From contig NC_080540.1 of the NCBI RefSeq assembly GCF_028640845.1, positions 265,331,958 through 265,395,957 on the forward strand: a stretch of 64,000 nt of DNA, written 5' to 3'. The notes below the pieces were generated by a model. That model was not told the origin of the DNA. It saw only the letters and a list, made by a program, of their open reading frames with translations, and made no database searches. Shown here in pieces: positions 1 through 10,919 of the stretch (its first letter is position 1; each line of letters opens with the position of its first letter). Position numbers and translations under genes: made by a program. The DNA comes from Ahaetulla prasina. Its lineage: Eukaryota; Chordata; Lepidosauria; Squamata; Colubridae.

Positions 1-592
1 GAAATTTAAGATGATAACTATTCCGATTTTTATTGCAAGGAAATTGGGTTGGGCAGTTGATTTAAAGCCGAGTGCCGTTATATGACAGATTCAATCCTCC
101 ACATTTATCTACGTTTCTAAAGAAAATATAAGTATTGCTGTTTTATAAATGTAGGATGAGATCACATTTGGGCTGTTATGTATAGTTCTGGTCTCAGTAT
201 CTAAACAAGAAAATTACAATACTGGAGAAAGGGACAAAAAGGGCCACTTTCTTGTTAGGTAGCTGCATAGTCCAGAAAGTGGATAAATAATAGGTTTTTA
301 TTTCTCTCACAATGGTAGAATTCAAAGTTATCCAGATTTGGGCTGAATAAAAGGAAATCTTTCTTTATACAAGATATATTTTTTTTAAAAAAACTAGACT
401 ACTTTAAAAAGAGACTGAACAAAACCGTGTAGAACTACTAAAGCGTGTGATTTCGTGAGATTTTAGATTTTCTGAAGCTAGGCATGGAGAAACACAATTA
501 TTAAATCCCCATTTTACAAAAGTCCCAACATTCCAATATGTTAAGTTGTATTAGTTTTGCTTACTATAATAATTCTGTATTCACATGCAATA
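1..592. other. AT-rich noncoding DNA
   Basis: No open frame, repeat family or RNA gene that I can support. It ends at the start of the compound microsatellite. Confidence 0.5.
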
Positions 593-661
593 AGTGTGTG
601 TGTGTGTGTGAGAGAGAGAGAAAGAGAGAGAGAGAAAGAGAGATCTGTCTGCCTGCCTGCC

Positions 662-746
<85 letters not shown>

Positions 747-747
747 A
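593..747. repeat. Compound microsatellite (TG)n-(GA)n-(TGCC)n-(CTAT)n
   Basis: Four simple arrays follow each other: TG dinucleotides to about 610, GA-rich repeats to about 642, a short TGCC block, then roughly 21 CTAT units from 663 to 747. The open frames across it are a product of the repeat (runs of Tyr-Leu-Ser-Ile) and are not genes. Confidence 0.97.
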
Positions 748-1087
748 GAAAGGAAGTTCTGTAAGAACACAGGGTTGCTGTGTGGGCAACTGGACCTCTC
801 CTCTCTCACCCAACATGCCTTCCTCAGGGTGGCATAGCACAGCTGGGCTCCACCCCAACTTCTGGGCTCCACCACAACTTGTCATGCTTGCAGCCAGGGT
901 AACCAGTTCACTCCTCCCTGCCAGGTGCACCTTCCCAGGGTTAGGGCATTGTAAGAGCGGTGGAGCCCAGCAGTCCTCCCACCCTTTTAGGAAGTTGTGC
1001 CTGGTGGGGGAGGGATTGCATTGTAGCCACAAAGATGCAAATGCCAGCACAAACACACCCTCACCACTTTTCGCTTCCTTTCTCCAG
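748..1087. other. Unassigned GC-rich block
   Basis: Clearly richer in G and C than its surroundings and open on both strands for about 100 codons, but neither translation resembles a family I know. It begins exactly at the edge of the CTAT array, so it may be a microsatellite-associated interspersed repeat rather than host coding DNA. Confidence 0.35.
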
Positions 1088-1178
1088 TTCCAATTCAGCC
1101 AGAGGTTTTAGACAGCCTGGATGATTTGAGCCAAATCATCCCTCTGCAGCAGATCCACATCCCATTCTGTGTCCAGTG
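1088..1178 (+). CDS. Weak candidate internal exon, unknown product
   Basis: The segment follows a pyrimidine-rich run ending in CTCCAG and is followed by GTGAGT, a strong donor. One frame is open for 29 codons, from Pro-Ile-Gln-Pro-Glu to Phe-Cys-Val-Gln, with two bases left over at each end. Against it: the same frame is also open for about 20 codons upstream of the supposed acceptor, the segment is short, and it adjoins a GC-rich block that may itself be a repeat. I do not recognise the peptide. The donor is the best evidence; chance is a serious alternative. Confidence 0.2.
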
Positions 1179-3748
1179 GTGAGTATGGTCTGTACAGGAA
1201 GTTTAGTGAATTTTGGATTTTGGATACTTTTGGATGTTTCAGGCAGTTTCCCTATTGTTGTCTGTGTGTTATTCTACAAGGGACAAATTGTTTCTTAGAG
1301 GGAAGACAATAATTTGCTGTCTAATTGTGGTGGTGTTCAAACAATCAAACATTTACTGTAGGAGTCTGTGACTTCTTTCTTTTTTGTCTATTTGTTTCCT
1401 TGATTCCTTTGCACAGATTGTTTGGGGATCATGGCTATTGATTGTCAGCTAGACTTTTTCTGGCAATTCTTTCAATCCTCCTGATTCTATGAAAGGTTGC
1501 GATGTTAATTGATGCTTTTCTTGCAATGGTATTAGTGGGATCCTCCAGTCATGGTATGCCATCATCTGGGACACGGGGAGAGGGTGAGGAGGGAATAAGG
1601 TGGTGGTGGAGGAGAAAAAAATAAATGAAATGAAATTTAGTTTATAAATATATAAATATACATCTACATATATTTAAAGATTGTTTTTTTCAACCATATG
1701 TTAGTTTGATCTGCCAGGATGTAATCTCTTACTTGGAGAAAGGTATTTATCTCAAGCCCCACTTTCTAATTTATGAATGGAGATAGAGAAATTAATTGCT
1801 TAGAAACTCTTTGCCCCTAAAAAAAACTAAATTAGTGACCACAAAGACTTTTGTAGAGCATAGCAACTTCTTAAAATAGCTCTTATAAAGACAAGATATC
1901 ACGAAAATGTTATAAAAATCAGTTAAGGAAAATAATTGATTGTTCCTTAACAGATGTATTAGGAAGAAAAATAATTCCCTGACAGACATTTTTAGATCCT
2001 AAACAAGTCCTGTTAAGATAGCAATGGACCTTGATTTCCTACTCTCTCCTCATACAAAATACACAGAAGCCTCACAGCATCTTTCTGATCATAGGCCTTA
2101 ACTTGTAGTTTTCTCTATGGGAAGATACTCCTCTTGGGAAGGAGGGAATTAAAAGAAACCTGATCTGAAAGTATGGCTGCTTAGAAACCAACTCAAGGAT
2201 ACTTTTGCGAGCTGCTCATTATTTTGAAAATGAACACTATGAAAAGGAACATTTTCCATAGGAAAAAAATCCTAGTCCAATTACATTATTCTCACCACTG
2301 ATTTTGAATATGTATGATTCCACTTTGGGGAAATCACTGATTAAAATATTTATTTTTCCATGCCTCTATTATCTTTACCTTTATTCTATTTTATTTACTT
2401 TTGATCTGGATCACTGAACTTAATATTAAAGACAAAGATCCCTCTTTGAGTCTACAAAAATGATATTGCCTGCAAGGAATCCTCACTATATTTTGTTGAT
2501 TGTTATTTTGGGTATATCCAGAAAATAACAATAATAAAAGATATTGAGCTCTTATGTTTTATACATCTATCCATTTGCATAGAATATATAAATCAGTTTG
2601 CCTACTAACAGATGAAATAGTAGAACAACTGAAGTTGAAATAGTACATATCCCTGAAGCCCAGCTCAGCTCACAAGCAATTTAAAATAAGTACTTAATGG
2701 GCACTTCTACACTTTACACTGCCAGTCTCAGTTAAGTTCACAATTATTGCCTTTTACAGATCTATGAATTGCAGGTATATCATCATCTTCATTATTATCA
2801 GTTTTAGATTAGGCATTCAATTACAAAGCACATTTTTCAAAGCACAATACATTTTCATATAACTGATTATAGAGGCAAATATTCCTCCATTTTGTTATAA
2901 GCCAATAATAAAATATAATCAATAACTTAAAACCTTTAATATATTAAATAAAATTCTACTAATTTTATTTCTTCCCTTAATTTAAAGTTATACTTTATCT
3001 GGCCAAAAAATAGGATTACCTCTCCAAACAATTGATTCAATATTGTCTTACAAAATTGGCTGCTAAAAGAAATTTGTTCATTTGGTATGAAACCTCAATC
3101 AGGAGATTTATAACAATATGATCCTTATTCCTATTGCTCATATTCCTTATTGCAGACATAATATTTGTAGATCATACCGGTATTTCTACATAAGAGAAGC
3201 AAGGCCATCATACTGATCCTACTAACTCAATCACTCTCCTGCTACAAGGGCAAAAGAATTGCTCTGAAAGAATTTTGAGAAAAAAGTCACCATGCCAACA
3301 AATAAGCAGCTGGTTTGAAGCTGTAGACCCCCTCAAAAGGGTATTTTGAAATGCTACAAAAATGAGGATTTTCCAACCATTGTGGAAGCTTTATTCCAAA
3401 GTTGAACCTGCCAAGAATCTGTTTCAGCCAAAGTTTAGAGTAGTAAAATCATGCTCTGTATACCAATCTTTTAACACCCATTCCAAATATATCTGGGCAT
3501 GGCCACAATCAATGACAAACCTTTTCCTGAACAATCTCTAATTAACCATAGCTATAAACAGAAGCTCCATGTGGCAGTTGGACAGCCTTGACTTTGACAA
3601 CTCCAAGTGCTCATTTCCCTTAGTTTTTTCCCCCCTGTTCAGCCATCCCTCTTATTTTATTTTATCTTTTTTTAACACAGAAGGATCTTGTACAATATTG
3701 CTTCTTTTGGAAATGAGGAGTTTTTTGCCCCTTAGAAATTCTAGAGGC
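1179..3748. other. AT-rich noncoding DNA
   Basis: No repeat family or gene that I can support. Short A/T runs and TATA-like stretches occur around 1640-1690 and 2880-2960 without flanking signals that would give them meaning. Confidence 0.5.
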
Positions 3749-3886
3749 CAGTATTTTCAAACCTTGGCAGCTTGAAGATAAAGTATGTGGACTTTGACTC
3801 CCAGAATTATCCAGCCAGCTTAATATCTGGGGAATTCTGGGATTGAAGTTCACAATTCTTAAAGTTGCCAAGGTTGAGAAACACCG
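3749..3886. mobile_element. Palindromic hAT-type MITE
   Basis: The two arms are inverted copies: a left arm reading CAGTATTTTCAAACCTTGG and onward through 'GACTTTGACTCCCAGAATT', and a right arm ending GCCAAGGTTGAGAAACACCG. CAG..CTG-like ends with a CTCAACC motif are typical of hAT/Charlie-type termini. It is old: the arms differ and no clean 8-bp duplication remains. Related copies lie at 20867, 23758, 36443 and 47867, with fragments at 11571, 28951 and 37337. Confidence 0.75.
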
Positions 3887-4263
3887 CAGTAGGCTTTCTA
3901 GTCCCATTCATTTGCTGCAACACAAATCTGATCAAGCAAATGCATAGGGAACTTTGGAAGTCTTGATTTGCTCGTGATTTTTTTTAAAAAAAAAATATGA
4001 ATCTAAAAGGTCTAAGAAGAACGTTTTATTTGAGTGACATATGAGATTCCATCTATTCCACAAATATGTTCTGGCCTCTGTCTGTCTCATTAAACATCTT
4101 GAGAAATAGATATATTTCAAGTGTTAACCCACTTACTTGGTAAGCTAAATGAGTAGAAAGTAAAATATTATAAATCACAGTGATTAGCTTCCATGTCTCA
4201 GAAGAAAACTTCTCATCTCTGTCACCCTTGTAATGTTAACTAAATCTAATCTGCTCACAAACC

Positions 4264-4303
4264 TCTGTGTGTGTGTGTCTCTGTGTGTGTCTGTGTCTGT
4301 GTG
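4264..4303. repeat. (TG)n microsatellite, interrupted
   Basis: TG repeats broken by CTCTG and CTGTGTCTG units. It lies about 10 bp from the predicted donor side of the candidate exon at 4315-4515. Confidence 0.9.
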
Positions 4304-4314
4304 AATTATATTAC

Positions 4315-4515
4315 TTGCCCTAAGTGTTCATATAATATTGATATTAATCCACTATTCATTGGGTTGGATGGATTTAACATTTGAATATTTTGAATCCTCA
4401 TCTTCTGGCCATTTATATCTCCAGTTAATATTAAGTCCTCTAGTGAGAGATTTACTGTTTTAACTATGTATTTTTCAAGCTGATTACGTATCTCACTTAT
4501 GGTGGACCTTATTCT
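4315..4515 (-). CDS. Candidate internal exon, unknown protein
   Basis: On the minus strand the 201-bp segment is preceded by TGCTTTCACAG and followed by GTAATA, so it has AG and GT at the edges. Both boundaries fall between codons (phase 0-0) and all 67 codons are open. The translation reads like a folded domain rather than low-complexity sequence: an Arg-Ile-Arg-Ser start, an amphipathic stretch (Glu-Ile-Arg-Asn-Gln-Leu-Glu-Lys-Tyr), then Leu-Ser-Leu-Glu-Asp-Leu-Ile-Leu-Thr-Gly-Asp and an end at His-Leu-Gly-Gln. I do not recognise the family. The pyrimidine tract is only moderate and the donor lacks the usual +5 G. No partner exon was found within the window. A chance open frame in AT-rich DNA is the main alternative. 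Confidence 0.38.
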
Positions 4516-6456
4516 CTGTGAAAGCACATATTAATTATAAAAGAGTATGCTATAAATTTGATTCCAAAAGGCAGGTCAATTCTAGTGCAAGGAGTTAGCG
4601 GGGTGGGGGGAGAGGAATTTACAATATATAAGTGTCAAGAGTGTTAACTTCTTGCCATCTGCACTTTTCATTCATGCCCACAGCAAAATCATTAAAATGT
4701 TTCTTCAATTTCCATCAAACCACATAAGAATAGATATTTCAACACAATAACTACCACCCCAAGCAACCACAGTTTGGCAGAAGACTTGCAGAAATGGTTC
4801 TCCAATAAAACCCTTCTGGATAAAAGATAGACAGGAGCCCATGGGAAGAAAGTATTTTAATCAGTCTCTCTGAAAAGAAGAGATGACTGTGACACTCTGA
4901 ACACTATCAACAATAAAGCTGCTTGGAGTCTAATAAAAAGAGATATATATTTGGGACAAAGAACCACCAAAGACATAGTAGAAACAAGAGCGATGATGTT
5001 GAACTCACCTCCATAAAATTTTATCACATCCAGAAACTCACAAAGTAGGTTAAAGAAGTAAAAAATGGTGTTGTATTGATAACTGAATCTGTTTCTTTTA
5101 AGTGCCAGATACATAAAGCCCTTTTCCCCGAAGTATAAAATGATACCACCACGTTAACTCAAGCACTTCATAATTTTTTAAAAATGAAATTTAAGTTACC
5201 AGTTGCAGGCCCTTCCTGGAGTCTAGAGTCCTGGCATTGATTACTCATAACTTCATCCCTCTTTGGTTAACTACTGTAATGCACTCTAAGTAGAACTGCT
5301 CTTGAACACAACCCAGAAGCAGCAACTGGTACACAATTGCATATTTGTTTGAATTGCTAGTACTACATAATACCACTTTGAGGATACTGTATTGATGTTA
5401 GAGTGCATTTCCAAATAATTCTTGCTTTAATCTGTTATGACTTGAAACCTAAAGATTTGCATGATCACCTGATTTAGATAGAACCAACCTTTCCAGTGGT
5501 TTCAACTCAAAGGACTTTGTTGGTAGTCTTTTACAGATGTGATTAGGAGAATATGGGTTAGAGGACACTGGCTTTTGAGTAATGATCAATTTTGTAATAT
5601 TTTATATAACATTTACTTCTTGCAGATTTGGAGACCTTGTCCATTTAAGAATTTGTTTTGAGAGAAAGCCATATTGTTGCAGAGATTGTTTCCCAATATT
5701 ATGAATTTAATATGAGTACAAACTACCAAGAGTCCAAATTAAGTTGGTGATACTTGCAAAAATCTATATTTAGGATGCAAATCTGTATTTAGATTTGCCA
5801 TGGAGAAATTCTATTGATGTGGTCACTAGGAGTCAAAAATGACTTAATGAAACATAATCTTTCTAATCTATTTCCTTACCACCCACAGCATTGTCAGGGG
5901 TGGTAGGATTAAAACTGTTGATGCAGCTATCACTATAAACAGTTCTCCTTATAGAAAAATCTCTGGATATAGTCACTAGATATATATGATCCTGGACTGA
6001 ACAGTGGAGCTCTGTGCTTTAAATAAACTCAACAGAAGATATTGTATTTTAACTATCACATAATCATATTCTTTTTTAAAGGGAAAGGACACTGTTTTCT
6101 CAAATGCAACACTGTTTACATATGCAGTTCCCTAATAATGTTTATATTTATTTATAAGGAACTTTTCAAGTAGAAATGATTGATGGACTGTTCCAGTGCA
6201 CCTGGTGAATCATAATATTTCCTTAATAAGACAAGGGTTTTAGTTCACATCTTAGGGCAGATGTTGACCCCATATCCATTTATTCCCAGCATACATTTCA
6301 AAGCTTCTTTGAAAAGACAGAGATCCAGCAGAGACTTCCAGCAGTTCAGGCAATTTTCATCATTGCCCACCTAGGGCTAATAATGCTATCTCTCACATGG
6401 CTCAGGAAATCTTCCTGAGCTGTTGAAATTTTTTTAATAGATTAACTCATAGAATC
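4516..6456. other. AT-rich noncoding DNA
   Basis: No element or gene that I can support. If the exon candidate is real, this would be intron upstream of it on the minus strand. Confidence 0.5.
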
Positions 6457-6863
6457 ATCTATTGTAATGTCCTTCCTGTTAAAGACTACTTCAGCTTTAA
6501 TTGCAACAATACAAGAGCAACCAACAAATTCAAACTTAATGTTAACCGCTTTAATCTAGATTGCAGAAAATATGACTTCTGTAACAGAATCATCAGTGCT
6601 TGGAATACTTTACGCGACTCTGTGGTCTCTTCCCATAATCCTAAAAGCTTTAAACAAAAACTTTCTACTATTGACTTCACCCCATTCCTAAGAGGGCCAT
6701 AAGGGGCGTGCATAAGTGCACAAATGTGCCTACCATTCCTGTCCTATTGTTTTTCTTTTCTTCTTCCTATATATATATTGATGCTTATACCTCCTAATAT
6801 TTACTCATACATATGTTCATATACTATATAATCCTTTTTATATAATGTTGTGACAAAATAAAT
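6457..6863 (+). mobile_element. CR1-group LINE 3' end, 5'-truncated
   Basis: The first 240 bp encode the C-terminus of a LINE ORF2 in one open frame, including an Asp-Cys-Arg-Lys-Tyr region, a 'AWNTLRDSVVSS' stretch (family form Trp-Asn-x-Leu-Pro) and a final Phe-Leu-Arg-Gly before a stop near 6700. An AT-rich 3' UTR follows, ending in (AAATA)n. A second copy of the same family lies on the minus strand at 60437-60915, and the two agree across ORF end and UTR. I place it in the CR1/jockey-like group of non-LTR retrotransposons; the exact family is not certain. Confidence 0.75.
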
Positions 6864-7092
6864 AAATAAATAAATTACACTATATTGCAATGGGAACCCT
6901 GCAAAATCTTCTCCATTATTTATTAAATATACAAATTATTATTATACAAATTTACATACCGTAGTTGTCCAGCTCACACACAGTAAATCCGGGCAGTGAA
7001 GAAGATGAAAAATTAACAATTTAACCCCACCCCACTCTATGGCAGTGAGTGCAGAATCAGACAAGCCACTTAATTGTCTTTGAGGTCCACAA

Positions 7093-7289
7093 CAGTAGTG
7101 GGTTCCACTTACCTTCGCTGCCAGTTCGGAACTGTGAGTGTGTGCGTGTACACTTGCTTTGCTCACATGCGGTGCTTCTGCGCAAGCGCAGAGAGTCTGT
7201 GATGCTGTCTGGGTGGGTGGGAGGAGCCTCCCATCTCTGCTACTACCAGTTCACTTGAACAGGGGCAAACCGGTAGAAACCCACCACTG
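7093..7289. mobile_element. hAT MITE with perfect 8-bp target duplication
   Basis: Ends are CAGTAGTGGGTTCCAC and GTAGAAACCCACCACTG, inverted copies of each other. The 8 bp GTCCACAA lie directly on both sides (7085-7092 and 7290-7297), the hallmark of hAT transposition. The 197-bp body has GC-rich, CpG-containing stretches and no coding capacity, so it would have been moved by a transposase supplied elsewhere. The 209-bp copy at 29002-29210 is the same family. Confidence 0.92.
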
Positions 7290-7299
7290 GTCCACAAGC

Positions 7300-8150
7300 C
7301 TGTTGATAAAACCACGTTATCAAGGGCTTGCAAAAAAGCAACAAGGTGTGAGCCAATCTTATCTCTGGGAGAATGATGTTCCAAAGGGAGGGAGTCCTTT
7401 TCCTAGATCCCAACAAATGTACTTCCTTAATAGTTGAGACTCACAACTTGCCCTGCCTTTTTGTATTGGTGATCTGGGAAGATGTAATTGAGAGATGCAG
7501 CCTATCAAATAATCTGTCCCTAAGCCATGCACATGATAACCAGTACCTTGAATTGTAAATCAGCAACCAGATGACACGTTTGAACTTGAACAAATGCAGG
7601 TCACAGTATTCTGAGGCAACTGAAGCTTCTGGATTATCTTCAAGGACAGTCCGTGTAGAGGGCATTACAATTGTCCAAACAGAAGGTGATCAGGATATGG
7701 GTGACTGTGAAAAGGACTCATTGATCCAGATACAATACCTAGTTGTGCAAAGGCTCTTCTGCCAACAACTTCCACCTGCTCCTCAAACAAGAGTTGCAAA
7801 TCCAGGAGAACTCCCAGATTATGCATCAGGTCTGTCTGAGATAGTGCAAACCCATCATGGCCATCAGGGCCAAAGATGGTAATTCTCTGAGAACTTAGGA
7901 GGTCCTGTCCTAAAGCCACTCCATTCTGCCAATATGTTAACATATTGCTCTCAATACAGAGCTCAAGAGTTTCCAAGCACCGAGAAAGAATGGTGCGGCA
8001 TTGCTTATGTCACTATTGGCAGAGATGTACAACACAATACCATCAGTATATTGATGATATTTCATCATGATAAATAATCTCACCCAATGGTTTAATGTAG
8101 ATGTTAAACAGGAGCAGAGAAAACTCTGACACTGTGAGATCTCTCATTCC
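7300..8150 (-). mobile_element. L2-like LINE fragment, degenerate
   Basis: Read on the minus strand it carries recognisable pieces of an L2-type reverse transcriptase in shifting frames: a Pro-Leu-Gly-Glu-Ile-Ile segment near 8080, the decayed YADDTQL position near 8050, a Leu-Gly-Val-Leu-Leu-Asp segment near 7820 and a Leu-Asp-Asn-Cys-Asn-Ala-Leu-Tyr piece near 7665. The order matches L2 ORF2 from RT core to C-terminus. Stops and frameshifts show it is long dead. Confidence 0.65.
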
Positions 8151-8382
8151 CAACTGATACTGAGTGGAAATGACTTCAAAGAAAAGAGACAAGCCAGCAC
8201 AACACTGGGCCCCCAACTCCCAGTCTCTAAAGCCATTCCAGCAGGATACGGTGATCAATGATACCATCCTATGCTCCTCCCACTCCCTCTTGGGATCATC
8301 AAAAAGCATTTATGTTATTTGTTTATCATTTGAGAAAATCCAATGGATAGTATTATATTCCTAATAAATTATATTATAATAA

Positions 8383-8738
8383 TAACAACAGAGTTGGAAG
8401 GGACCTTGGAGGCCTTCTAGTCCAACCCCCTGCCCAGGCAGGAAACCCTACACCATCTCAGACAGATGGTTATCCAACATTTTCTGAAAAATTTCCAGTG
8501 TTGGAGCATTTACAACTTCTGCAGGCAAGTTGTTCCACTTACTAATTGTTCTGTCAGGAAATTTCTCCTTAGTTCTAAGTTGCTACTTTCCTTGATTAGT
8601 TTCCACCCATTGCTTCTTGTTCTGCCCTCAGGTGCTTTGGAGAACAGCCCGACTCCCTCTTCTTTGTGGCAACCCCTGAGATATTGGAACACAGCTATCA
8701 TGTCTCCCCTAGTCCTTCTTTTCATTAAACTAGACATA
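8383..8738 (-). mobile_element. CR1 LINE 3' end, 5'-truncated
   Basis: On the minus strand it encodes the CR1 ORF2 C-terminus: Lys-Arg-Arg-Thr-Arg-Gly-Asp-Met-Ile-Ala, then Leu-Phe-Ser-Lys-Ala-Pro-Glu-Gly-Arg-Thr-Arg, then Arg-Arg-Asn-Phe-Leu-Thr. It ends with the typical 'AAGGTCCCTTCCAACTCTG' 3' terminus. The copy is decayed and 5'-truncated, as CR1 copies usually are. Other copies: 19811, 31737, 52240, 53779 and 54431. Confidence 0.9.
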
Positions 8739-8739
8739 T

Positions 8740-8812
8740 TGTAAACTTCCCAGAATTATCTAAGATAGCAAGATAGGTGGTATATAAAGTTAATAAATAA
8801 ATAAAATAAGGA
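8740..8812 (+). repeat. LINE/SINE tail fragment with (AAATA)n
   Basis: A short piece reading 'agataggtggtatataaagtt' followed by AATAAATAAATAA. The GGGCGGTATATAAA-like motif is shared with the L2-like tails elsewhere in the window. Confidence 0.45.
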
Positions 8813-9076
8813 GATAAAACAAGTAGTATGATCCATGTAATTGTATATAAAGACTTGCAATATAATGTAGAAACTGTGCTAGTTATGATACTTTTTAATT
8901 CATAACTAAGGTATAGTGTAGGCAATATCTTTTTATACTGCATGTCCAAATGCATAAAGTAATAAGATCTAAAATCAAGCAAGTAGATGTATTTATATTA
9001 AATTTATATAATCTTATAATCATGAAGTTTGAAAAAGGAGAGAAAAACATATAAATTATTTAACATTGCTCTCCAA

Positions 9077-9092
9077 GGCTAAATTGTATTTT
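9077..9092. repeat. Target-site duplication of the L1 insertion, left copy
   Basis: GGCTAAATTGTATTTT occurs here and again at 10144-10159, directly flanking the L1 copy. Confidence 0.92.
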
Positions 9093-10143
9093 TTTTTTTT
9101 TGCAAAAATTTTTTATTTTTCCATAATAATTCCCACAATTTGATCAGTGTACAATACAATCACTTATCCAACAATCAGTCCTATACTCAAATTATACTCA
9201 GTCAGGGCTGCTCGACTGCCACTCCCCCCTTTAATCCTTTCTTCCCTTCTCATCCTTCTTAAACTTCCCCCACCACCTTCTCCTCGCTTTCCTACTTCCC
9301 CTCCTCTTTCCCACTTCTCACTACCATCCTTTCTAACCCTCCTCCTTCTTCTCCTCCTCCTATCCTTTCTTCTCCTCCTTCTTTCCTCCCTACCCACCTA
9401 CCTACCTACTTTCTTCCTTCTTTACTCCTCTTTCCTTACCCTTTCCTTCGGGAGTGTTTGCCGAGCAGTCCCGACATTACACCATTCCAACTTGTTTAAT
9501 TCTACCATTATTCCTGTACAATGGCAACCAATCAATTTATAGTCTTCCCTTCCCGCCTCCTTCCCCCGAGACTTCCCAGAACAGAATACAGGGTATTGTA
9601 ACTAACAAACATAATCTAAAATATAACATAAAACATATTCCATTTCACACCATCACACTATCAATTCCCTTCTTTCTTAAACTAATACATAATAATTCCT
9701 AACTTCACTCAAAAACTAATTGATATTTTTTAATCTGATACTTATTTTGAATATAATCAATCCACTTCCTCCATTCCAATATATATTTTTCTTGTGTACA
9801 GTCTTTCAAGTAGGCAGAAATTTTTGCCATTTCTGCTAAATTTGATACTTTACTAATCCATTCTCCAATTGTAGGTAAGTCTTCTTTCTTCCAATATTGT
9901 GCAATCAATAATCTTGCAGCAGTTATTAAATTCAGAATCAGTTTTGTCTCTATAACAGTGCAATCTGAGATTATTCCTAATAAAAAGAACTGTGGAACAA
10001 ACTTGATCTTCTTTTTCAAAATGTTCTGCATAATCCACCATATTTTAATCCAAAAGGCTTTAACTTTTTTGCAAGTCCACCATATATGATAATAGGTAGC
10101 ATCCTCACAATCACATCTCCAACATGGAGATGTTGGAAATGTT
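9093..10143 (-). mobile_element. L1 LINE, 5'-truncated, 3' half of ORF2 C-terminus and 3' UTR
   Basis: Minus-strand reading gives the end of L1 ORF2: a Cys-Trp-Arg-Cys / His-Ile-Trp-Trp-Thr-Cys region near 10100, then Ala-Ala-Arg-Leu-Leu-Ile-Ala near 9910, and Trp-Arg-Lys-Trp-Ile-Asp-Tyr-Ile before a stop at about 9705. The 3' UTR holds a polypurine tract (pyrimidine-rich on the plus strand) and ends in poly(A), seen as a T-run from 9093. A 16-bp target duplication flanks the copy exactly, so both insertion edges are known. The C-terminal open frame is 108 codons and has no stop, so the insertion is not very old. Confidence 0.93.
9216..9450. repeat. Polypyrimidine tract within the L1 3' UTR
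   Basis: About 230 bp almost entirely C and T on the plus strand (A and G on the L1 sense strand). G/A-rich 3' UTR tracts are a known feature of L1 elements. Confidence 0.85.
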
Positions 10144-10159
10144 GGCTAAATTGTATTTT
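10144..10159. repeat. Target-site duplication of the L1 insertion, right copy
   Basis: Identical 16-bp match to 9077-9092. Confidence 0.92.
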
Positions 10160-10536
10160 GATGTTTAACAGCTGTAGTTTGAAACCACATTTAACCATGG
10201 TTCACAAACCTGTATTTATGCCACTTTTTATTTAATTCCTTTAAATTATTAACAAATAGTACATGATCTGGTATTGATATGGGGGGATTCTATGCAAAAT
10301 TACCTAGGAAAAAACCCCAACCAATAGAATTTCCATGCAAAGCTATCCTTCTATTAAAATATTATAGCTCTTACTTAAAATACTAGAAGAAACAGGATAG
10401 GCTATAACTTTCCTAGGAAAGTGGCAAGTCTAACATTTCAGCAATTTTACATATTTTTCTACAAAAAAATAATTATATATAATTTAGGAAGTCAAGGATC
10501 TTATTACTTTATGTGTTTGGACATTCAGTAGAAAAA
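10160..10536. other. AT-rich noncoding DNA
   Basis: Nothing that I can assign. It is continuous pre-insertion sequence between the L1 and the next MITE. Confidence 0.5.
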
Positions 10537-10544
10537 GATATTGC

Positions 10545-10911
10545 CAGTGGTGGGATTCAGCCAGTTCGCACCTATTCGGGAGAACCGGTTGTCAACTTTC
10601 TAAGCAGTTTGGAGAACCAGTTGTTGGATGAAATCTTATTTTTTCCCCCCACTTTACAGGGCTAATCCTGTAAGGAAGGCAGGAAGGAAACATTCTGGTG
10701 TTGTTTCTAGCCTAATCTTTATTGCCCTACTTACAAAAACTGCCTCTTGGTTAACCCTTATTACATTGTAACAGCTAAGGCGAAGCACCCATCGATGTGA
10801 GTAACATTGAGTTGGCCATGCCCACACAGTCACATGAGCACCAAGCCACACCTATCCAGATGGTCATCAGGGCAGAGAACCGGTTGTTAAATTATTTGAA
10901 TCCCACCATTG
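10545..10911. mobile_element. hAT MITE with perfect 8-bp target duplication
   Basis: Ends CAGTGGTGGGATTCA and TGAATCCCACCATTG pair as terminal inverted repeats. GATATTGC flanks both sides (10537-10544 and 10912-10919). Both subterminal regions contain GAGAACCGGTTGT-like motifs, AGAACCGGTTGT being repeated in the same orientation. The 367-bp element has no coding capacity. Its ends resemble those at 12304 and, more distantly, 7093 and 29002. Confidence 0.93.
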
Positions 10912-10919
10912 GATATTGC

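Noticed and set aside
538..837. Open frames of 99 and 63 codons over the CTAT array
   Set aside because: Produced by the microsatellite; repetitive Tyr-Leu-Ser-Ile, no gene features.
9147..9542. 131-codon plus-strand frame and 77-codon Arg-rich minus-strand frame
   Set aside because: They read the polypyrimidine tract of the L1 3' UTR in both directions; low complexity.
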